Shown one piece after another: positions 14,051 through 21,841 of a DNA stretch of 28,202 nucleotides. The notes under the pieces were generated by a model. The model was given only the letters and a program-made list of their open reading frames with translations. It had not been told where the DNA came from and made no database searches. Every line of letters begins with the position of its first letter. Positions within the stretch are counted from its first letter, which is position 1. The stretch is from IMG/VR virus record IMGVR_UViG_3300030109_005924, positions 7,936 to 36,137 of that record. One strand, written 5' to 3'. Origin of the DNA: a virus. The position numbers and the translations under genes were made by a program.

Positions 14051-16969
14051 ATGGCGACAAATGTTGTAAGAGGGTTTCCGCAGGTAGATCTATCGATTAC
14101 TAATTCTAATGTAAATCGTTCAGATGCTTTAGATAAATTTGCACCCTATTCATATTTAGAATTTATACAAACTGTAAGCGAGGCATATACACCTGATACA
14201 TTAGTTGATTTTTATAATGACTATATTAATAGGTGGAATAAAAAAACAAATGCTAAAGTTGATAATGATAAAGATCAAGTTATAGATAGATATAGAGATT
14301 TTTTACGTGATATAACTTTAAACTTTACAACTAATGCAGAGAGAGTTTATCTATCTGAAATTAATTTTGAAAATCCTCATGATCTTCAAATTGCTATGTC
14401 TTTTTATAGTAAAAAGATAAGAGAAATAATTACTTATTATAAAAAGAAAAGAAACAATCTTCACTATACAGTTACTAAAGCAAGATTAAAGGGTAGTTCT
14501 TTAGGAGCAGATCAAGCAGCAACAGATCTTATAGTAAATTTTTTAGAAAATAGAGATACGTCTGCTATTGATTATGATATCAATATTATAAAAGAAAATT
14601 TAAACGTATCTTTAACAGAATATTTTGATAATTTTGCTAATTATTTTAACCGTGCACCAGATAGTAGAGAATACGGTTTAAATTTTAAAGCTTACGATCC
14701 TGCTAGTCCTCCAACAGATAATATATTTTTATCAGAAGATAGTGAATTAATTCGTCAAGTTTTTATAAATCTTAGAGCTGACATAGTTAACTTAAAAGAA
14801 CCTAGAAGTCTTTTCGAAAATAAAAGAGCGCAAACGGAAAAATTTATTGGAGCTGACTTTTATTACTTATCAACTGACAGTAATGGAGTACCTAATAGGG
14901 ATAATAATGGTAAACCTCAAATATTGTTTAAAGCTGATAAACCATATGCTAATTTTGTAAATCAAGATTTTCCCTCCACTGCATCTGTTTTTTCAAACGA
15001 TATAATAAGTGAAAGAGATTTAGGATTTTTTCGACCTCACAACTCTTCTATAGTTGCTATACAAGGAAAAAGACTTGAATATTTTACTCTTAATGAATAT
15101 GAACCAGATCAGTTATATGTATTTCCAGATCCAAGTTTATATACTAATACACAAAATATTTTAACTTTTATTGTCGATACTTCTCGTTCTATAAATAACA
15201 GAAGTAAAGGTATAGCTGTAAATCAACCTAATACAGATAAAGATAGCACTTCCTTTTTAGGGTATAATTCTGAAATAGCAAATAATAGAAATCTTAATAC
15301 TGATTTAACATTTTTATATGATCAAGGGTATATTGAAGATAGTAAAAAAGATTTATTTGGTAATATTTTCGGATTAGTAAAAGATGATAATTATTATAGA
15401 AGTAATATTGACCTGGAATCACCAGATCAAATTAAAAGCTTGGTTGTAAATGGATATCAATTTTTTGATGATCTTTATGGTGAAGGGTTTGGCTTTAATT
15501 ATGAAACAACTGATACATCTACTTTTAGCGAAACTATAAGATCTGGTTTAACCTCCTTTACTAACGGATTATCAGGTATGGGTGCTTCTGCTCCTGAACT
15601 ACCCTTATCAACATATAACTTATTTTTTAGATATTTTAGTCCTTATCAACACTTAAAAGACCCTGCTAACTATTTACAAGTAGATTACGATAGACCTGAA
15701 AACATTGAAGTAGTAGCTGACGTCAAGGAAGGAGCTTACTTTGTTTTTAATGATGACGAAACTTTAGCTGATCCTGTAAGATCAGGACTAAGTTCTTATG
15801 ATGCAAGTACTGCTCAATTTTATTTTTCTGATTTAATTGATGCGGGTATAGGCAGTAGAACAAATGTTCACCCTCCTTCAGGTGGGGTAATTTTTGTAGG
15901 GAGTGGTTCTATTTTTAGAGCTCTCAGTGATGATACTAGTGCATGGTCTAGAAGCTTATCAGGCGACTTTACATTAGATGTTAGACTATCTGCTGGTAAT
16001 GGAATAGAAAATTATGATGCGAGATATTTTAACGAAAATATTGTATATAAGTATGAAGAAGCTAGTGATAGTTATCCCTATAACGATACAGTATACTTTC
16101 CAACATCCTTTAATACTACAACAACTGCAGTAGAAAGCTTTTTTGATAAACAAGAAAACGTAGTAGGTAAAATTTATATAAAAAATTCTAGCATTGCAGA
16201 TGATACGCCATCTGTAAAAGAACTAACTGAAACTCTAACTTATATATCTGGTAAATACAGCAGCACTATTTGTGATGAACTTTCTACTTCTGTAAATAAT
16301 TTTGATATATTTTATGATACATTGTTTATTCAGACTAGTTCATTTTTAGTTATAGAAAAGACTCTTTATAAGGATAATACATTTATAACTCCAAGAACAT
16401 TTACTAATTCTTTAGCTATTAATACTAATAATTTAGATAAAGTAAGTAACCGGTTAAAAGTAAATAATGACGTCTTTTACTGTAGAATGGCTAGTACACA
16501 AAATACTGGACAGGCATTTAGTAACATAATATTTTACCCAGAAATTTACAAATATAGTTACATTAATGAAAAAGTTACACAGGTTTTTCCAACTACAGTT
16601 AACCCGGTAGTTTCTTCTTCTTTATATTTTAATTTATCTACCGTCGACAATGTTTATGTAGAAAGTGGTATTCCGGTATTGACTTATAGTTCTGATAACG
16701 AACAATTTAATCTAGCTGTTTTATTAAAGGATCAAAATAAAGGACCACTTTTAGTTAATTACTTATTTGAATACAAAGATACAGTAAAGTTTTTAAACTC
16801 CGAAACTTTTGTAAATACTTCAAGTAAGAATACGTCCGATTTTGTTTCTGTATCAGGAACATTAGATATATTTACTTTGTCTAAACCCTTATCTTCACAA
16901 ATACCTAATTTAGAGGTAGATAGAACTAATTACTCTACAGGATTATCAGCAGCTAATTTAATATTATGA
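14051..16969 (+). CDS. Very large baseplate-region structural protein, unrecognised
   Basis: This 972-residue protein is the longest in the window and I cannot assign a family. Residues about 1-190 look helical and charged (FIQTVSEAYTPDTLVDFYNDYINRWNKK, FYSKKIREIITYYKKKRNN), like an assembly domain. Residues about 190-420 remain mixed, with an ENLNVSLTEYFDNFANYFNR helix. From about 530 on the sequence is Ser/Thr/Asn/Tyr-rich and beta-type, including GGVIFVGSGSIFRALS and repeated 'FYDTLF'-like strands. No signal peptide or membrane segment is seen. It has its own late-type box and overlaps the next gene by ATGA. By size and position after gp6 it could be a functional counterpart of the T4 gp7/gp8/gp10 wedge-periphery proteins, but this is inference from context only. 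Confidence 0.6.
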   Translation: MATNVVRGFPQVDLSITNSNVNRSDALDKFAPYSYLEFIQTVSEAYTPDTLVDFYNDYINRWNKKTNAKVDNDKDQVIDRYRDFLRDITLNFTTNAERVYLSEINFENPHDLQIAMSFYSKKIREIITYYKKKRNNLHYTVTKARLKGSSLGADQAATDLIVNFLENRDTSAIDYDINIIKENLNVSLTEYFDNFANYFNRAPDSREYGLNFKAYDPASPPTDNIFLSEDSELIRQVFINLRADIVNLKEPRSLFENKRAQTEKFIGADFYYLSTDSNGVPNRDNNGKPQILFKADKPYANFVNQDFPSTASVFSNDIISERDLGFFRPHNSSIVAIQGKRLEYFTLNEYEPDQLYVFPDPSLYTNTQNILTFIVDTSRSINNRSKGIAVNQPNTDKDSTSFLGYNSEIANNRNLNTDLTFLYDQGYIEDSKKDLFGNIFGLVKDDNYYRSNIDLESPDQIKSLVVNGYQFFDDLYGEGFGFNYETTDTSTFSETIRSGLTSFTNGLSGMGASAPELPLSTYNLFFRYFSPYQHLKDPANYLQVDYDRPENIEVVADVKEGAYFVFNDDETLADPVRSGLSSYDASTAQFYFSDLIDAGIGSRTNVHPPSGGVIFVGSGSIFRALSDDTSAWSRSLSGDFTLDVRLSAGNGIENYDARYFNENIVYKYEEASDSYPYNDTVYFPTSFNTTTTAVESFFDKQENVVGKIYIKNSSIADDTPSVKELTETLTYISGKYSSTICDELSTSVNNFDIFYDTLFIQTSSFLVIEKTLYKDNTFITPRTFTNSLAINTNNLDKVSNRLKVNNDVFYCRMASTQNTGQAFSNIIFYPEIYKYSYINEKVTQVFPTTVNPVVSSSLYFNLSTVDNVYVESGIPVLTYSSDNEQFNLAVLLKDQNKGPLLVNYLFEYKDTVKFLNSETFVNTSSKNTSDFVSVSGTLDIFTLSKPLSSQIPNLEVDRTNYSTGLSAANLIL

Positions 16970-17502
16970 ACACTCACACATTATCTTTATCTACAACAGA
17001 GACTACGTTTGATACATCAATATTGATGCCTTCTGTAAACCTATTTGATTATACTGAAGTTACATTAGACTTAACCGGTGTATATGCAGAAATTTTTCCT
17101 AATTATATTAGTATTGATTGGGGTGATAAGTCACCTGTAGAAGAACCTGATATTGAAATATTTAGAGACTATAAAACTCAATCAATATTTCCAGAATTAA
17201 CTGGTGCAATTAAGCCTAAATTTTTAGATACCCCATACAGACATAAGTATGAGCCGTCAACATACGCTCTTAATAAATCTGTCGTATTCAAGATTAATAT
17301 TGGTTATATAACTGGTGAAACTACACAGTTAAGTGCGCCACTTAATATAAGAACTGAAAGCTACTATCAAACAGTAGGTGATATGGATTTAATAGGAGTT
17401 GACTTAATTAATAACGAAAATAACAGTTCTCGCTTTACTATGGTTACTAAAAATGAAGATTATATAGTTCAATTAGATAACAAATCTTATAAAGGAGATT
17501 AG
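16966..17502 (+). CDS. Small PKD-like (Ig-fold) structural protein
   Basis: This 178-residue protein carries a PKD-like pattern. A strand EVTLDLTGVY is followed by ISIDWGDKSP (48-57), then after an insertion YRHKYEPSTYALNKSVVFKINIGY (91-114), equivalent to the H-x-Y...Y-x-V core of PKD domains. The PKD element resembles that at the N-terminus of the 755-aa protein three kilobases upstream, suggesting a duplicated or shared fold, although similarity outside the signature is low. Such domains in virion proteins usually mediate weak surface or protein contacts. The ATG overlaps the stop of the 972-aa gene (ATGA), so the two are cotranslated and may form a complex. No Shine-Dalgarno is present. 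Confidence 0.55.
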   Translation: MNTHTLSLSTTETTFDTSILMPSVNLFDYTEVTLDLTGVYAEIFPNYISIDWGDKSPVEEPDIEIFRDYKTQSIFPELTGAIKPKFLDTPYRHKYEPSTYALNKSVVFKINIGYITGETTQLSAPLNIRTESYYQTVGDMDLIGVDLINNENNSSRFTMVTKNEDYIVQLDNKSYKGD

Positions 17503-17504
17503 GC

Positions 17505-17511
17505 ATAAATA
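17505..17511 (+). promoter_or_regulatory. T4-late-type promoter box (ATAAATA)
   Basis: ATAAATA, preceded by GC as at 24641 and 9103, ends 6 nt before the ATG at 17518. It lies in the 15-nt gap between genes. Confidence 0.6.
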
Positions 17512-17517
17512 TTATCA

Positions 17518-19926
17518 ATGGGATTTTTAGCCAAATCAAGTTTAAGTGCATTGAGTTCGTGCCCTGCTGAACTTTGTCCTAAAGATGTAAGTTTAAATCA
17601 ATTTTCACGTACATTTAATGGGAGCTTTAGTTTAAATTTTATTGATGCGCTATCTGGAGCACAAAGCTTCAAAAATTTAAATTTTACTAATTTTTATTTA
17701 ACTGATTCTATACTTATAGACGGCGTCACTTCTTTTCAACAGACTAAAATTAAACCATCTGAATTTTCTACTACTTTGAATTTTGCAGAGAGTGGGGGTA
17801 AATATCTTACATTTAAATCTGCTCTTACCGGTTCATTTAAGGAAACTAATAACTTTGTAAATTTAGATTTTTACGGGGGTACTGGTTATACTAATATTTT
17901 ATCAAGTGCTAATAATTTCGAAGTAAAGATTATAGATGATTTTACATGTAGAGTATCAGTTTTAGTTAATAACTTACGGTACTATCTTGTTGTATCTAAC
18001 GATTTAGATACTTTTAGTGAAAATGGTAATCCTTCTAAACCTGTCTTGTTTGTATCTCAAAATAAATTAAATTTATCTGAATTTAATCTAGAATACAATT
18101 TTTTAAAATATCTTAATAACAGTTATCTTAATTTATATACTACTAAAAGTTTATCTGGTATTGATGTAAAATATTCTATACAGAGTGATGGTAACCAACT
18201 TATAGCATCAAAAATTGAAAGTACTAAGTTACTTGATATGAACTTCCCAACCTCAAGAGCTATAAAATTAAGCCAAGATGTAAATTTAACTATTCCCTCT
18301 CCTTATAACACATCATTTATCACATATAACAAGCAAGGTAATATAGATAAAGACAATAGTGATTTTCACCTGCCTTCTAATTATCTTTTATATAGCTCTT
18401 CAAACAAACCTTGTCAAGATTTCAATATTATTAACTTAAAAAATATAGTAAATACCCAAGATGCATTTACATCGTCAAACAATTTGCTTTCTACTTCTTC
18501 TTCAACTATATACGCGCAAGATTTAAGAGAATATACCTCAATTTTAAATGATATCGATAGTGAAAAAAATGAATTATTAGCTTTAAATTATGTTTATAAT
18601 AATTTCGATATATTAATAAAACCTGGAACTACTTTTTTTACTACGCCTTCCTCTATGGAGCCTTTTAACCAGCTAAACATTAATGATACTAAATTTGCTG
18701 ATTGTGGGTCGTTTGCATTTACTAGACCAGATCTCGCTGATAAAGTTTATAGATTTGATGATAATTCAGTTAAAAAAGAAAATGCTACTTACTTATGCAC
18801 TTGGTTATCAGGAGCTATAGGTGAAAGAGGAATATGGGTAGATAGATATTATTACCCTGATTTAGTGAGTAAAGAAATAGCTTTAGCTAGTAGTCCTAGT
18901 TTTAATGTTACTTATGATCAGCAAGTAGAACATTTAATTCAAAATAATTCAGGGTTAAAGAGCTCTGTTACTGATAAGTTTTATCTGGATAAAAAGAGTG
19001 ATCTTATTTTTGAACCTCAAAAAAGATATAGATATGAAAGAGTATCCAAGCAAGATTTTTTAACTAAATCCCCAACTAATTTTTGTGATACTGTTTCAAT
19101 TGGTAAAAGGGTAAATAATTATTTTACTTCTATTAATACTAATGGAGGGTTTGGTTTAGGCTTTACTATTCAAAATGATTCTGGAGATTTTACTTTAGGT
19201 TCTAGAAGTAACATGATAGATGGGGGGTTTGACATATCAGTTAAAGACAATAACGTTACTTTTGAGTTTAAGTTATTTGATAATAGTACTGTAGGTGCTA
19301 TTACTAATAGTGAAGGTGAAATAATAAAGGATGTTCCAATTAGTGAACGATTAGCTAGGAATACCTTTAAATTTACATTCAAAGTAAATAAATTTAATAA
19401 AAATAATATATTTTTATCTTTTAATGCAATTTTAGGAAAATGTAGATTGTATCTTAATGCTGAGGAACTTTATTCTTTTGAAATAAATGCTTATCAAATG
19501 TTTACTAAAAAAATATTATTTGGTGATATCTTTATTCAAGGTAATGAAAACGAGCCAGTTGAAATTTTACTAAATGATGCAACTAATAAGCGGTATATAA
19601 GTAATTTATATTTGGCTCTACGACCATTAAAGCAAGATGAAGAGGTGGGTATAATTTTCAATACTGACAATGAAGAAATTCAAGAGATGTATATTTCCCT
19701 TCCTTGTGGAATGCGTAATATGACTGATACTATTCAAACAGTTAATTCAATTAATACTAATTTAAAGAATAAGAGTAATGTAGTTGATATTAACATAAAG
19801 AATTTAAATATATCTAACGATAGTATAAAACAAGAAGTAGAGGATATGTTACTTTCTAATATACTTGAATCACTTCCGAAAACTACTTCACTTAACAAAA
19901 TAAACTTTATTGACTATAAAAAATGA
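17518..19926 (+). CDS. Large virion protein with LamG/ConA-like domain near the C-terminus
   Basis: I do not recognise this 802-residue protein as a whole. The first 30 residues contain three Cys (SCPAELCPKDV has two). Residues about 30-530 are Ser/Asn/Phe-rich beta-type sequence. Residues about 540-705 have the look of a laminin-G/concanavalin-A-like jelly roll. Elements seen are GGFGLGFTIQND, then VTFEFKLFDN, a FTFKVNKFNKNNIFLSFN strand pair, CRLYLNAEELYSFEIN, KKILFGDIFIQG, and a closing ISNLYLALRPL strand. Jelly-roll domains in phage tails commonly bind glycans or stabilise trimers, so a surface role is plausible. The last about 95 residues look helical (NLKNKSNVVDINIKNLNIS...VEDMLLSNILESLP). 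A late-type box precedes it, and it overlaps the next gene by ATGA. Confidence 0.55.
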   Translation: MGFLAKSSLSALSSCPAELCPKDVSLNQFSRTFNGSFSLNFIDALSGAQSFKNLNFTNFYLTDSILIDGVTSFQQTKIKPSEFSTTLNFAESGGKYLTFKSALTGSFKETNNFVNLDFYGGTGYTNILSSANNFEVKIIDDFTCRVSVLVNNLRYYLVVSNDLDTFSENGNPSKPVLFVSQNKLNLSEFNLEYNFLKYLNNSYLNLYTTKSLSGIDVKYSIQSDGNQLIASKIESTKLLDMNFPTSRAIKLSQDVNLTIPSPYNTSFITYNKQGNIDKDNSDFHLPSNYLLYSSSNKPCQDFNIINLKNIVNTQDAFTSSNNLLSTSSSTIYAQDLREYTSILNDIDSEKNELLALNYVYNNFDILIKPGTTFFTTPSSMEPFNQLNINDTKFADCGSFAFTRPDLADKVYRFDDNSVKKENATYLCTWLSGAIGERGIWVDRYYYPDLVSKEIALASSPSFNVTYDQQVEHLIQNNSGLKSSVTDKFYLDKKSDLIFEPQKRYRYERVSKQDFLTKSPTNFCDTVSIGKRVNNYFTSINTNGGFGLGFTIQNDSGDFTLGSRSNMIDGGFDISVKDNNVTFEFKLFDNSTVGAITNSEGEIIKDVPISERLARNTFKFTFKVNKFNKNNIFLSFNAILGKCRLYLNAEELYSFEINAYQMFTKKILFGDIFIQGNENEPVEILLNDATNKRYISNLYLALRPLKQDEEVGIIFNTDNEEIQEMYISLPCGMRNMTDTIQTVNSINTNLKNKSNVVDINIKNLNISNDSIKQEVEDMLLSNILESLPKTTSLNKINFIDYKK

Positions 19927-21833
19927 TAGAATATTTTAAATTTACTGGAGGAGAGGCTTTTACGTTAAGTGGAGAAGATTATAGTGGCTTTTTTAATGTA
20001 AGGGATGGAATTGCTTTTTCAGGTAGAACATATACGTCAGATTCTTTTGCATTAAGTGCTAAGGATACCTTTTTATCTTATTCATTTCTACAGAAGAAAG
20101 AATTTGATAGAACTGCTGCGCCTGTAGATTCAAGTAACACGCTAACAGTTCCAGAAATTTCACCTCGTAATATAATTGATCAATCATTTATTGATAAAAA
20201 TTTAGGAACATTAAATCAAAATAATATTAATCTATATTCTTTAAATATTGTATCTAATACTAATTTATTAGATTTTGCTAATTCTGCTAAAGATGGTAAT
20301 GCTTACTTTTTAGGTTTATCAAGCGGTAGAAATGATTTACGAAATGATGATATCTCACTTGCTAAAGATAATATTATACCTATTCAAATAGATCCATTCA
20401 GCTTTATTAATAAAGTAGATGGTATAAACGTCTTAGACGATACTATAGATAGTGAAGTATTTGTATATGATGATGATTCGTTTTTATATTTTACCTCTAC
20501 TGAAACTAATTCGCATACATTTTCTGGTAGTTTTGTTAAAAATACACAATTAACAAAAATAGATAGTGGTTTATTTCCAGCAGTTAGAAAGTTAACTTAT
20601 GATAATAGTACCGATACATTATACAGTTTAGTTACTGCGGCTTCATCAGAAAATGTAGAAACTACTTTAAAACTATATGATAACAGTTTTATTAATCCTT
20701 GTGGTAATTTAAAGCTTAAGGATGAAATTAATTTAGGAGATGATCCTATTTTAGATGAATCAGTAGAGATAGGTAAAAACTTATTAGGTTATAGATTTTT
20801 ATCAGATTCAGGAGAAATAGTTATCCAATTAAATAACAAGTTTTCACATGCTCCTGTTGGTACTATTTCAACTTCAACTTTTGGAGATATAGGTTTAGAT
20901 GCTGAGCAAATAGTAGCTTTTGATATAAGAGATACTGATGATTCTATTTTAATTTTAACTACACCTCCAACTAGTCAAGGTGTAGTTGAGGGAGACCCAG
21001 GGGGAACTAACCCCTCACCACCTTTTTATATTTACCAGCTAGATGCAGAAAACTTAACAGATATAGGCCCTGGTATTCCTAGAAAAGTAGTAGGGCGATG
21101 GACACCTGATTATGATTATATTACAACTAATGAAATAGATATATTCTTTTCTGGTACAGATTCGAATATTTTTACGTTATATGATAATGGATTTGTAACT
21201 ACAAGATTTATTTCGAATCCTTCCTATATAGCAGGGTTTCCTTCTTACGACAATTTGTTATATCTACCTACTATGTATTATAATGATACACATGAGCATT
21301 TTGATACTATACAGAAAAAGTTTAATTCAAATATACTAAAATCTAATTATTATAATAACGTTAATTTTTTAGTTACAAAAAATTCTTCTAATGTCTTTTA
21401 CTTTTTACATAATATAGGTAGAATTTACTTATTTAGAGAAAGTAATCTTTTGTACAAGAACTACGTACCATTAAACTTACCTAATTTGTATGATAAAATA
21501 ACTAGTTGTGAATCAAGTTTAGGTATATCTTTAAACAGTGAACTTCAAAATATTATTAAAGATGCAGTAAATATATTTCTTAATTTAAGCTTAATTCCTG
21601 TAGAGACTATATCTGATGGTATACCGATATTAAGAGGTTCGAAAGGATATGAAGGAATAGAGGTAGATTTCAGAAACTTTGAATTCCATGATAATGAAGA
21701 AGTTAATTATAGTGTTATATCACGCGTGTTTAATCAAATATTCGAATTACAGCAATCAATTTTAAATGTTATTTTAGGAGAAGAGGGTTCAGGCGTAGAA
21801 ACTGAAGTAGCAAATGAAGAAGATCTATACTAA
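19923..21833 (+). CDS. Virion protein with possible beta-propeller region
   Basis: This 636-residue protein belongs to no family I can name. The first 60 residues are Phe/Gly/Ser-rich strands (YFKFTGGEAFTLSGEDYSGFF). Residues about 150-500 show repeated blocks of about 40-60 residues with the rhythm of propeller blades: VRKLTYDNSTDTLYSLVT...TLKLYDNS, IVAFDIRDTDDSILILTT...YIYQLDAENL, and NIFTLYDNGFVTTRFIS...GFPSYDNLLYLP. The C-terminal about 110 residues turn helical (SELQNIIKDAVNIFLNLSL, SVISRVFNQIFELQQSILNVILGEE) and acidic, perhaps an assembly or trimerisation end. The ATG overlaps the stop of the 802-aa gene, so the two are probably made together. The propeller reading rests on visual repetition only. 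Confidence 0.55.
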   Translation: MIEYFKFTGGEAFTLSGEDYSGFFNVRDGIAFSGRTYTSDSFALSAKDTFLSYSFLQKKEFDRTAAPVDSSNTLTVPEISPRNIIDQSFIDKNLGTLNQNNINLYSLNIVSNTNLLDFANSAKDGNAYFLGLSSGRNDLRNDDISLAKDNIIPIQIDPFSFINKVDGINVLDDTIDSEVFVYDDDSFLYFTSTETNSHTFSGSFVKNTQLTKIDSGLFPAVRKLTYDNSTDTLYSLVTAASSENVETTLKLYDNSFINPCGNLKLKDEINLGDDPILDESVEIGKNLLGYRFLSDSGEIVIQLNNKFSHAPVGTISTSTFGDIGLDAEQIVAFDIRDTDDSILILTTPPTSQGVVEGDPGGTNPSPPFYIYQLDAENLTDIGPGIPRKVVGRWTPDYDYITTNEIDIFFSGTDSNIFTLYDNGFVTTRFISNPSYIAGFPSYDNLLYLPTMYYNDTHEHFDTIQKKFNSNILKSNYYNNVNFLVTKNSSNVFYFLHNIGRIYLFRESNLLYKNYVPLNLPNLYDKITSCESSLGISLNSELQNIIKDAVNIFLNLSLIPVETISDGIPILRGSKGYEGIEVDFRNFEFHDNEEVNYSVISRVFNQIFELQQSILNVILGEEGSGVETEVANEEDLY

Positions 21834-21836
21834 ATA
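21830..21836 (+). promoter_or_regulatory. T4-late-type promoter box (CTAAATA)
   Basis: CTAAATA ends 5 nt before the ATG at 21842 and contains the stop codon of the previous gene. The first base differs from the T4 consensus, but the position fits the series. Confidence 0.5.
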
Positions 21837-21841
21837 AAATT

